Source of the DNA: Lampris incognitus
Taxonomy: Eukaryota; Chordata; Actinopteri; Lampriformes; Lampridae
Length of the DNA: 64,000 nt
Assembly: GCF_029633865.1 (NCBI RefSeq)
Contig: NC_079230.1
Span: forward strand, 30,205,388 to 30,269,387
Direction of reading: 5' to 3'
Every line of letters begins with the position of its first letter. Position 1 is the first letter of the stretch. A program made the position numbers and the translations under genes. The notes below the pieces were generated by a model, which made no database searches, was not told the DNA's origin, and worked only from the letters and a program-made list of their open reading frames with translations. Below, piece by piece: positions 24,701 to 36,965 of the stretch.

Positions 24701-27700
24701 CCTGCAGCCACCACGCGTTCCTTGGCAGGGGGTGGTCAGAGTCCAATGGCATGGAGAACCAAGACGATTTGGGATCACCCTCTCTTGCAGCCTTCATCCA
24801 CCTTCACTGCCGCTGTGACCTGGAGACATCTTCCACCAGTTCCACCATCGGGGTCTTTGTTGGATCGCGCTTCATCTGGAACCTCCCCATCACCCTATCT
24901 GCCTTGGGTGATCCTACCAGGAGCCAAGCTCCGGACGGCATAGCTCTTGGGATCATTGGTACATGCATGGTGGCGATCCAGGAGAAGTGCATAGTTTATA
25001 AGGGCGGGGATACCTACAGTCAGTTTGGACTGAAGAAGTCACTTAGATGAGTGAACGCTGATGAACTGATTCACCTTTCTGTGATTAGGGGAAAGGAATT
25101 AGAAATAACCATCAGGCTTTGCTTCTGACTGTCATGTAATCTGAAGAGCTAAGAAAAATCCCATAGGTATGTAAGAACAAATCTGTATGCAGGAACGATT
25201 GATGAATGAGGCCCATTGTGTGAGGGAGCCTCAATGTGGCAAGTCCTATTTTCTGTATTTCATGCATTAGTGTTATTTAACATTGGAATATCATCATCAT
25301 CATTTGGGTTCAAGATTACAGGGCTTGACCCTTAATAATATAGACTGGTTAATTATTACAATTTTTCTTCTGCAGTTGTTAAATTTACTCAGTTGATTTA
25401 TGGTGATCACATGTATACTGGAATAATGACAGAAACAAGTGCCACAAGCCCAGCAGTTGTTACTCCAATCAGCCACATGAGGGTGCTGTGATGAAAGGTC
25501 TAAATTACACAATTTGGATGGCTACTACTGCTACACTTTTAAGTGTCACAGACCCAAAATGGGGCAGATATATTGAGCTACGCTGGCTCTACAAATCTTA
25601 ATCAGGACCACCAAAGTCCAGCAGACTGGATCTTTGATTAATTTGTTTAGTTTTGTTCTGTTTTAAACAGTAATACCCAGAGGCTTGTTCAATTTATCAG
25701 CTGTTGGCACTAAATTTGGCAAGTGTGCTAAAGAGACCAAGGTGCCTGAATGACTCATAAATAGGCCTCTGGATAAAATGCATGAATTTGAGGTAAACAA
25801 TGCACATTCAACCAGCCATCCACGGGATGTAAAAGAAAACAGATTCATCAGACCAGGCCACCTTCTTCCACTGCTTCACGGTCCAATTCTGATGCTCACG
25901 TGGAAATTGTAGGTGCTTTTGGTGGTGGACATGGGTCAGCATGGGTTCTCTGACTGATCCGTGGCTATGCAGCCCCATACACAGCAAGCTGTGATGCACT
26001 GGGTGTTCTCACACCTGTCCGTCATAGCCAGCATCAACTTTTTCAGCAACTTGAGCTACAGAAGCTCTTCTGTGGGATCGGACCAGACGGGCTAGCCTTC
26101 ACTCCCCATGCACATCAATGAGCCTTGGGCGCCCATGACCCTGTTGCCAGTTCACAGGTTGCCCTTCCTTGGACCACTTTTTGTAGGTACTGACCAATGC
26201 ATACCGGGAACAATCCACAAGACCTGCCGTTTTAGAGATGTTCTGACCCAGTCATCTAGCCATCACTATTTGGTCCTTGTCAAAGTCACTCAGATCCTTA
26301 TGCTTGTCCATTTTTCCTGCTCCCAACACATCAACTTCAAGAACTGACTTTTCTCTTGCTGCCTATTACATCCCACCCCTTGACAGGTGCCATGGTAACG
26401 ACATAATCAAGTTATCACTCACCTGTCAGTGGTTTTAATGTTTTGGCTGATTAGTGTATGGCCAACATTAATCAATGACTTGAGAAATGTGTGTGCCTTG
26501 ACAGAAAACGGGCTTTAGTGCACTGACCATTCACCCAATTGTTACAGCTTTGTGCAGACAATAGTTAAGAACCATGAAGGTAGGCCACACAAAAATATAT
26601 CCACAATTAAAAGGGGAGCCACAAAAGATAACATCTTACAAAATTTAGAGCTGAGAAGATTTCGAGCCTCGTATAAATCATAATTACAAGGTGCGGTCAT
26701 GAACAAGGAGCATACAGGTTTCACCTATCAAATGATGGCTGAAAAGGCTTAAAAATGATTCAGAAAAATAATCTGTTTCTGGTAATAAAGTGTCATCTAA
26801 CACCCTTATTTGATTGGACAATCAGTGAATTATCATCAGTCGGTCTGTTTTCAAATAGTTGGTTCGCCTCATTGTGCAAGTTAGTGAGCCCACTAGCTAT
26901 CGAAGAGTCTGGTGAACTCGAGGCCATGCCCCTCAACCTTCCCAGAGCCCCTCAACCTTCCCAGAGCCCCTCAATCTTCCCAGAGCCCCTCAACCTTCCC
27001 AGAGCCCCTCAACCTTCCCAGAGCCCCTCCACCTCCCGAGAGAAGTGGCTGTGCGTAAGTGTCCTGGTCGCTGCGCTAGCGCCTCCTCTGGTTGGTCGGG
27101 GTGCCTGTTCGGGGGGAGGGAGAACTGGAGGGGAATAGTGTGATCATCCCGTGCGCTACGTCTGCCTGGTGAAACTCCTCACTGTCAGGTGAAAAGAAGC
27201 GGCTGGCAACTCCACATGTATGGGAGGAGGCACGTGGTAGTCTGCAGCCCCCCTCAGATCAGCAGAGGGGGTGGAGCAGCGACCGGGATGGCTAGGAAGA
27301 GTGGGATAATTGGCCGGGTACAATTGGGGAGAAAATGCGGGGCGGAAGTGGGGGGGACTCCAAATGTGACTGTGCAATTGCTGACTTGCAAAGCTACTAT
27401 AGTGATATGAATGCTGTGGCAGTGAGCAGAGAGGTTGGGCGTGCAGACTGTTTACCAGGGGAAACCTTTCTGTGACGAGGCTGGGAAGTTTGTAGAGATT
27501 TATAGAAATGTCCAGACATGAGGAATTAACACTTAAAGGAAGTCTCTTAATGATGGAATATGAAATGGCTGACACAGTTACAGTATTGTTACAACGTGAC
27601 TGGTCAAACAGTCAGAGCGTTGTGCTGTCCCGCTGGCCAGGGATTTGAGGTGACTGTTAAAATTACTGTAAATGTTGGTCGGGTTTTAAAGTACTCGAGC

Positions 27701-28561
27701 AAACCTACCCTGACTGCCCCCCCCTTTTACCCCCCCCCCGACTATATTCGGCCAATTACCCCACTCTTCTGAGCCGTCCCGGTCTCTGCTCCGCCCCCTC
27801 TGCCGATCCGGGGAGGGCTGCAGACTACCACATGCCTCCTCCCATACATGTGGAGTCACCAGCCGCTTCTTTTCACCTGACAGTGAGGAGTTTCACCAGG
27901 GGGACGTAGCGCGTGGGAGGATCACGCTATTCCCCCCAGTTCCCCCTCCCCCCCGAACAGGCACCCCGACCAACCAGAGGAGGCGCTAGTGCAGCAACCA
28001 GGACACATACCCACATCCTGGTTCCCACCCGTAGACACGTCCAATTGTGTCTGTAGGGACGCCCGACCGAGCCGGAGGTAACACGGGGATTCGAACCGGG
28101 ATCCCCGTGTTGGTAGGCAACGGAATAGACCGCTACGCTACCCGGATGCCCCGACAGTTGGAGGAGTCTTAATGAGCCGTTAGTCAGACAGCAGTCACCC
28201 AACAATTCTTTGGCTCTTGTTGGAGAAACTGTACGTCGTCTTCGCCACCAGCTGGGGTGCAACAATCCACAGACACATGCTTTAGCCAAATCATATACAG
28301 TGTCATTACCTACACAGATCTCAAGTTATTCATCATCCTCTTGAGAAAAACAAACAAACAAACACAATCAAAAGGGACAGAGTACAACACGTCTCTGGAT
28401 GTACAACACACAGATGAAGATGATGCATTACCATGGTCAGCAGCAGAGGCAGTACGACCGCAGGAATCAGGCCCTCCAAGTGAATCCCCATCAGAGCCAG
28501 CAGAGACGGGCCAGGCTGGCATGAGAGATACAGAACACACACACAGACACACAGACACACA

Positions 28562-28607
<46 letters not shown>

Positions 28608-31600
28608 TAAGTGCAAGGCAAATTCATGAACTAAAACTGGGTTGAACACAGCACAAAAATAAACCCAGGTACACTTTTCAATCATCACCAGTTAGAACTT
28701 CCTGGCTGCAGGAGCTGCAGACCAGGTCTGCAGATGGGATGTAAGCAGTTAACCCAGAACAAACCCCCTCTCCTAAACTGGAGTGAGTGCAGTTAACCCA
28801 GAACAAACCCCCTCTCCTAAACTGGAGTGAGTGTAGTTAACCCAGACCAAACCCCCTCTCCTAAACTGGAGTGAGTGCAGTTAACCCAGAACAAACCCCC
28901 TCTCCTAAAATGGAGTGAGTGTAGTTAACCCAGAATAAACCCCCTCTCCTAAAATGGAGTGAGTGTAGTTAACCCAGAACAAACCCCCTCTCCTAAAATG
29001 GAGTGAGTGTAGTTAACCCAGAACAAATGCCCTCTCCTAAACTGGAGTGAGTGTAGTTAACCCAGAACAAACCCCCTCTCCTAAACTGGAGTGAGTGTAG
29101 TTAACCCAGAACAAACCCCTTCTCCTAAACTGGAGTGAGTGTAGTTAACCCAGAACAAACCCCTTCTCCTAAACTGGAGTGAGTGTAGTTAACCCAGAAC
29201 AAACCCCCTCTCCTAAACTGGAGTGAGTGTAGTTAACCCAGAACAAACCCCCTCTCCTAAACTGGAGTGAGTGCCGTTAACCCAGAACAAACCCCCTCTC
29301 CTAAACTGGAGTGAGTGCCGTTAACCCAGAACAAACCCCCTCTCCTAAACTGGAGTGAGTGCCGTTAACCCAGAACAAACCCCCTCTCCTAAACTGGAGT
29401 GAGTGCAGTTAACCCAGAACAAACCCCCTCTCCTAAACTGGAGTGAGTGTAGTTAACCCAGAACAAACCCCTTCTCCTAAACTGGAGTGAGTGCAGTTAA
29501 CCCAGAACAAACCCCCTCTCCTAAACTGGAGTGAGTACAGTTAACCCAGAACAAACGCCCTCTCCTAAACTGGAGTGAGTGTAGTTAACCCAGAACAAAC
29601 GCCCTCTCCTAAACTGGAGTGAGTGCCGTTAACCCAGAACAAACCCCCTCTCCTAAACTGGAGTGAGTGTAGTTAACCCAGAACAAACCCCCATCTCCTA
29701 AACTGGAGTGAGTGTAGTTAACCCAGAACAAACCCCTTCTCCTAAACTGGAGTGAGTGTAGTTAACCCAGAACAAACCCCTTCTCCTAAACTGGAGTGAG
29801 TGTAGTTAACCCAGAACAAACCCCCATCTCCTAAACTGGAGTGAGTGTAGTTAACCCAGAACAAACCCCTTCTCCTAAACTGGAGTGAGTGTAGTTAACC
29901 CAGAACAAACCCCTTCTCCTAAACTGGAGTGAGTGCAGTTAACCCAGAACAAACCCCCTCTCCTAAACTGGAGTGAGTGTAGTTAACCCAGAACAAACCC
30001 CCTCTCCTAAACTGGAGTGAGTGTAGTTAACCCAGAACAAACCCCCTCTCCTAAACTGGAGTGAGTGTAGTTAACCCAGAACAAACCCCCTCTCCTAAAC
30101 TGGAGTGAGTGTAGTTAACCCAGAACAAACCCCTTCTCCTAAACTGGAGTGAGTGCCGTTAACCCAGAACAAACCCCTTCTCCTAAACTGGAGTGAATGC
30201 AGTTAACCGAGAACAAACCCCCTCTCCTAAGCTGGAGTGAGTGCAGTTAACCCAGAACAAACCCCCTCTCCTAAACTGGAGTGAGTATAGTTAACCCAGA
30301 ACAAACCCCTTCTCCTAAACTGGAGTGAGTGTAGTTAACCCAGAACAAACCCCCTCTCCTAAACTGGAGTGAGTGTAGTTAACCCAGAACAAACCCCTTC
30401 TCCTAAACTAGAGTGAGTGCCGTTAACCCAGAACAAACCCCTTCTCCTAAACTGGAGTGAGTGCCGTTAACCCAGAACAAACCCCTTCTCCTAAACTGGA
30501 GTGAGTGTAGTTAACCCAGAACAAACCCCTTCTCCTAAACTGGAGTGAGTGCAGTTAACCCAGAACAAACCCCCTCTCCTAAACTGGAGTGAGTACAGTT
30601 AACCCAGAACAAACGCCCTCTCCTAAACTGGAGTGAGTGTAGTTAACCCAGAACAAACACCCTCTCCTAAACTGGAGTGAGTGTAGTTAACCCAGAACAA
30701 ACCCCTTCTCCTAAACTGGAGTGAGTGCCGTTAACCCAGAACAAACCCCTTCTCCTAAACTGGAGTGAATGCAGTTAACCGAGAACAAACCCCCTCTCCT
30801 AAGCTGGAGTGAGTGCCGTTAACCCAGAACAAACCCCTTCTCCTAAACTGGAGTGAGTGCCGTTAACCCAGAACAAACCCCTTCTCCTAAACTGGAGTGA
30901 GTGTAGTTAACCCAGAACAAACCCCTTCTCCTAAACTGGAGTGAGTGCCGTTAACCCAGAACAAACCCCTTCTCCTAAACTGGAGTGAGTGTAGTTAACC
31001 CAGAACAAACCCCTTCTCCTAAACTGGAGTGAGTGCCGTTAACCCAGAACAAACCCCTTCTCCTAAACTGGAGTGAGTGCAGTTAACCCAGAACAAACCC
31101 CCTCTCCTAAACTGGAGTGAGTGCCGTTAACCCAGAACAAACCCCCTCTCCTAAACTGGAGTGCACCAACACCAAACAGCTTTTATCCTCTCCTTACAAA
31201 CTACATTTATTTTCTTTCTTTTTTGGATTTGTTCCCCCATTTTCTCCTCAATTGCATCCGGCCAATGACCCCAATCTTCCAAGCCGTCCCGGTCGCTGCT
31301 CCACCTCCTCTGCTGATCCGGGGAGGGCTGCAAGACTACCCACATCCGGCTTCCCACCCGCAGACGCGGCCAACTGTGTCCGTAGGGACGCCCGACCAAG
31401 CCGGAGGTAACACGGGGGTTCGAACCGCCGATCCCCGCGTTGGTAGGCAACGCAACAGACCGCTACGCTACCCGGATGCCTTGGAAAACTTTACTACCTC
31501 AGTGACATGAGACAAGTGGCAAAATACCTGTGTGATGGTTTCACGTTTGGCCTGCGTGTAGACCATCTCCGAGTTTACCTCGTGTCAAATAAAGGACACG

Positions 31601-33860
31601 TTCCATACGAGACGGCAGATGCGGGCTTGAACACACGTCCCTTATATCCAAATAACACCTCAGCTGTGGTAAATGAACAAATAAGTGAAAAGTGTTGGGA
31701 GGAATATCGGAGCTACTAAACATCTGTTTTGTTAGCCCCCTGCTGTGATGACGCGTTCAGTAAGGACACTTCCACCGATGAGCCAAAACATTATGACCAC
31801 CAGCCTGTTATGCTGTTAGGCCTCTGTGTGCCGCCAAAACAGCACCAACCCGCCGAGGCATGGACTCTACAAGACCCCTGAAGTTGTCCTGTGGTATCTG
31901 GCACCAAAACATTAGCAGCAGATCCTTCCAAGTCCTGTAAGTTACGAGGTGCAGCCGCCGTGGATCGGACTCGTCGGTCCAGCACATCCCACAGATGCTC
32001 AATCAGACTGAGATCTGGAGAACTTGGAGGCCAGGACAACACCTTGAACGCGTCATCGTGTTCCTCAAACCTTTCCCGAACAATGTGTGCCGCGTGGCAG
32101 GGAGCATTATCCTGCTGAAAGAGGCCACTGCCATCAGGGAAGACCACACCACCAGGTCATGAAGGGGAGAGCCTGGTCCCTGGGTCTGCCCATTCATGTG
32201 GGCAGACCCAGGGTTTCCCAGCAGGACACTGCCAGGAGTCATCACACTGCCTCCACTGGCTTGTCGTCTTCCCTCAGTGCAACCTGGTGCCATAACATCA
32301 ACGGGTAAATGCCGCACACGTACACAACCATCCACATGATCTTAAAGAAAATGGACTCATTAGACAAGGCGACCATCCACTGCTCAAAGGTCCAGTTCCG
32401 AGGCTTGCGTGCCCATTGTAGGCACTTTCGACAGTGGACAAGAGTCATCATGGGCACCCTGACTGGTCTGTGGCTACGCAGCCCCATACACAGCAGGGGG
32501 CGACGCACCGTGGGTTGAGACACATTCCTCCTCATTAACATTTTCTGTGACTTGTGCCACAGTAGACCTTCTGTCGGTTCAGATTAGACGGGATGGCCTT
32601 CATTGCCACCGCGCATTGACGAGCCTCGGGTGCCCAACGTTTGCCCCTCCTCGGACCACTGTCGGTAGGGACTCGTCAACGCTGACCGGGAGCACCTCAC
32701 GAGCCTTGCTGCTTCAGAGATGCTCTGACCCAGTCGTCAGGCCACAACAATCGGGGCCTTGTGAAAGTCGCTCAGGTCTTCACTCCTGCCCGTTTCTGCT
32801 GCCTCCAACACGCTGGTACGAGCGCCGACTGTTTGCCAACCATCTAGTCTACCCAGACCTTGACATGTGCCCTTGTTTGGAGATGATCGTTATTCGGTTC
32901 ACCTGTGAGTCACACCTGTCAACATTGGGATTTGAGAAATAGGGAACATTTCCATTGCCCCCCCCCCCATCACCACCACTGTCCACATACCCCTACCATT
33001 TAGACAAGGGTACACACAGTGTACCCCAAAACCCCCACTTTATTTAAAATATCAGTGCAACAAGGAGTGGGTTAACTAGTTCCTACATTAATTAAGTAGG
33101 TGACTACAATTAGGTGGTCAGAATCAGATACCCAGGGCATCCGGGTTCCTGGTTCGAATCCCCGTGTTACCGCCGGCTGGGTGGGAGGTCCCTACAGACA
33201 CAACTGGCCGTGTCTGCGGGTGGGAAGCCGGATGTGGGCATGTGTCCTGGTCGCTGCACTAGCGCCTCCTCTGGTTGGTCAGGACACCTGTTCAGGGGGA
33301 GGGGGAACTGGGGGGATCCTCCCACGCGCTACGTCCCCCTGGTGAAACTCCTCACTGTCAGGTGAAAAGAAGCGGCTGGCGACTCCACATGTATGGGAGG
33401 AGGCATGTGGTAGTCTGCAGCCCTCCCCGGATCGGCAGAGGGGGTGGAGCAGCGACCGGGACGGCTCGGAGAGTGGGGTGATTGGTCAGGTACAATTGGG
33501 GAGAAAACGGATTCAGATACCTGGCCGAAAGTGAAATGCTGTGAGCATCCCTGCATTATATAACTGAAAACACAAAAGAGCACATAAGCTCAGTACTTAC
33601 ACGTTTCTTTGTGTACTACTTGAATGAGGATATGTACACATCACTTACATATGATGCTTTAGTTGTGATTTTGAGAGAGGCCGACTGGTAAGTGAGACAA
33701 CTGGTCGGGGAGGGTGATTACGGAAACGGATGGGAGACAGGATGAGTGAGAGAATGGATGGAGGATACCGTTTTATTTGCTGTGGGGGTCTCTTGCATCT
33801 GCAAGGGACTTGTACCTGTATTGGTCGCACACTTTGCATTCCTCAGCATCTTCTGAGAAG

Positions 33861-33896
<36 letters not shown>

Positions 33897-36800
33897 ATAC
33901 ACACAGGGTGTTGTGATGCGTCTAGTGCAGCAGTGTGTAGTTGGAGGGAAGGTGCATGTGTTCTTCCAACCCGCTTGTGTCCTTCCTGCCCTTAGCTTGC
34001 TGCCGCTAGCTAGCCTCTGTGGCGAATAGGGAAGCATCCTAGCGTGTTAGCCTTCCCTTGCCAGTACATAGCCTCTCCTTCACCAAGACTCCTGCCAGGC
34101 CTCCCCGTGGCCACACGTGGTAACTGGGGTCTTGCGGCCCCAGGCTAACTTGGCAGGGGATCTCGGAGCAGCAGTGGGCCCCAGAGATATGGTGTGCAGG
34201 CCCACCCTGGTGGACACGCCCTGGCACCTATCAACCACTGCCCCGCTGCCTTGTGGGTGAGTCTGGAAGACATAAGGCTAAGGGAGCTCACCCCAACAGA
34301 AAAGCAAGCTGTGGCGGCACGCTTCGAGGCGGTTTCCGAAAAACTGGATTTCCGGCAGCCCCCCTGCAGTTGTGTGGAGGTGCCGGTCGTCTAGGGATCC
34401 CCCTTGCCATCGGAACCATCTCCTCTACAATCAAGTCATGTGGCGTTGGGAGAAGCGCCCCACCCCTCATGCCACTTTAAAAACCATCTCTGCTGCGCAG
34501 GTATCTTCTGCTATCTGAGTCCTCAAAGGACCCACAAAGAGAAGAAGATGGTCATCATCGGGCACGATGGACAACCAGCAAGCAAGCAAGCGTGTGTGAT
34601 GCTGACATATTTTACAAAAAGCATGACTTTGACCGACGCTGCTCTTCGCTAAGTTCCGGTAAGCCCCTCCCATTTAGTGAGATACCTGCACAAACTTTTA
34701 GCCTTTTTGGAGGGTATTCCATCCCTCTCACATTCATCCATCCTTGAATCAATGCTCTCTTCTTCTTGGTCTTCTTCTTGGTCTTCTTCTTGGTCTTCTT
34801 CTTGGTCTTTTCTTATTGACGGATGCCGTCTGATTGAATGACTTCTTGTCACTAGATGTTACAGCTCGTGTTCTACATACTGCCACCTGCCTTACCTGAG
34901 GGGAATGTAGCATACACATCGAATACGCCCGGTGGTTATGTCTACCATCAGCATTACCCCTGACCTTTTCTTTTTTTTGGAAAGGTTAAAAATACCAGAG
35001 AATCCCAGGGGGAAGGGGGGCGGGGGGGTTGACAGGTATGCTGTGAGTGGTCATAATGCTTTGGCTCATCAGTGTATATCTTTTCATTTCATTTGATGAG
35101 CTTCACCGACATGGGCGCACAGCAATTAACGTTCTCTGATGGCCTGGCGGCCTGTCCAGGGTGTCTCCCCGCCTGCCGCCCCAATGACTGCTGGGATAGG
35201 CGCCAGCATCCCTGCGACCCCGACAGGGATAATGCATGGATGGATGGATGGATGGATGGTCAAATATTCACTGGCATGACTTATTAACTGGTAAATTCGG
35301 TCTATCGAGCAGCTGGTGTTTCAGTATAACAGCATCTCCTGACAACTGCGACCTCCAAAGGTTCCACAGCCACAAATCGTGGTGGGATGTTTGATCGATC
35401 ACTATCTTTTCAATTTCCTATTAGAGAAGTCACCAAGACCTCTTTTTTTCCACCGATGAAACGCCGCGAAAACTCGGTCTTTTCTGTCCGTGGCTGATGC
35501 CGAGATGCTGATCCATGCTTTTGATTCATCCAGACCAGATTACTGCAGTGCCCCCTTTTCCCGGCCTGCCACGCACTAAAAACCTTCAGCTGGTTCCCAA
35601 TGCTGCTGCTAGAATATTAACTAAAACAAAAATGTTTGACCAGGTCATGCCGACTCAGCCTCCCTTCACTGGATCCCCGTTCATGCTATTCATCTGACTT
35701 GAAAGTCCTACTTTTTTTCTCGGATTTTCCCCCTTTTTCCTCCCCAGTTGTACCCGGCCAATTACCCCACTCTTCCGAGCCGTCCCGGTCGCTACTCCAC
35801 CCCCTCTGGAGTCACCAGCCGCTTCTTTTCACCTGACAGTGAGGAGTTTCTCCAGGGTGACGTAGCGCGTGGGAGGATCACACTATTCCCCCCCAAGTTC
35901 CCCCTGAACAGGTGCCCCGACCGACCAGAGGAGGCGCTAGTGCAGCGACCAGGACTCATACCCACATCCGGCTTCCTATCCGCAGACACGGCCAATGGTG
36001 TCTGTAGGGACGCCCGACCAATCCGGAGGCAACATGGGGATTCGAACCGGTGATCCCCGTGTTGGTAGGCAACGGAATAGACCGCCACGCTACCCGAACA
36101 ACTTAAAGTTTTACTTTTAACCTATGAAATACTTAATGGGCCAGGGATCCCGGTTCGAATCCCCGCATTACCTCCGGCTTGGTCAGACACAAATGGTTGT
36201 GTCTGCGGGTGAGAAGCCGGATGTGGGTATATGTCCTGGTCGCTGCACTAGCACCTCCTCTGGTTGGTCGGAGCACCTGTCCAGGGGGGAGGGTGAACTG
36301 GGGGGGGAACAGCGTGATCCTCCCACATGCTACGTCACCCTGGTGAAACTCCTCAGTGTCAGGCGAAAAGAAGCAGCTGGTGACTCTCGGAGGAGGCATG
36401 TGGTAGTCTGAGCCCTCCCCGGATCGGCCGAGGGGGGTGGAGCAGCGACCGGGACAGCTTGGAAGAGTGGGGTAACTGGTCAGGTACAATTGGAGAGAAA
36501 AAGGGGGGAATTTGGCAGATCTCATACAGCCTTGTGTACCTTCCCGTGCCCTCCATTCTCAAAGTGACGGCGTCCTCTCTGTCCTCCCGAGTTAAAAAGA
36601 AGTCTGCAGGCTGCAGAGTCTTCTCTTACCGTGACCCCTTTCTTTGCAATAGTCTCCCAGCCCACAGAGAATCTGACTCTGTAGACTCTTTCACGTCTAC
36701 ACTGAAAAGCCCTCTGTTCTCATTAGCTTCCAGCTAGCCGGTTCATCTCCTTGGCAGTTTGACTTCCTCCTGAGCCATCCTCTCTTGGGAGGCTGTCAGT

Positions 36801-36924
36801 CTCAGTGTATTCATAACTGTAGGTCTCATCTCTTGGTTTTAACCTGCTGACTAGAATGTTCCTGAACTTCTTTTGAATGAATCGCACCATTCTACCCTTC
36901 TGATTGTATCTCTGAGCACGTGTG

Positions 36925-36965
<41 letters not shown>

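Larger units (their letters stand above)
32911..35040. mobile_element. hAT-like non-autonomous DNA transposon (8-bp target duplication)
   Basis: Flanked by the exact 8-bp duplication CTGTGAGT (32903-32910 and 35041-35048) inside the Tc1 remnant. Ends are CACACCTGTCAAC and, inverted, CATACCTGTCAAC (12 of 13 match). An 8-bp duplication with short imperfect inverted repeats is typical of the hAT superfamily. No transposase is recognisable inside. The interior holds a SINE, a (GT)n run at 33862-33893, a short repeat at 34757 and unassigned sequence. Confidence 0.8.
31773..35074 (-). pseudogene. Tc1-like transposon remnant, split by a 2.13-kb insertion
   Basis: Matching terminal repeats CACCGATGAGCCAAAACATT (31773) and, inverted, CACTGATGAGCCAAAGCATT (ending 35074) bound the element. 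Excluding the insertion at 32911-35040 it is about 1.16 kb. The transposase is inactivated by frameshifts. Recognisable pieces include [12 protein letters not shown] and [17 protein letters not shown], the second aspartate and glutamate region of the DDE domain, in one frame, and [16 protein letters not shown] in another. It lies in RCE1 intron 2. Confidence 0.88.
35390..36730 (+). pseudogene. LINE remnant (3' part of the ORF), interrupted by two SINEs
   Basis: Translated pieces in order resemble the C-terminal reverse-transcriptase tail of fish L2/CR1/Rex-like LINEs: [41 protein letters not shown], then after the first [18 protein letters not shown], and after the second [19 protein letters not shown] and [19 protein letters not shown]. 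Frameshifts and stops are present. Exact clade not determined. Confidence 0.8.

Noticed and set aside
28746-31165. CRISPR array
   Set aside because: Units are contiguous with no unique spacers, and the genome is a vertebrate; it is a minisatellite.
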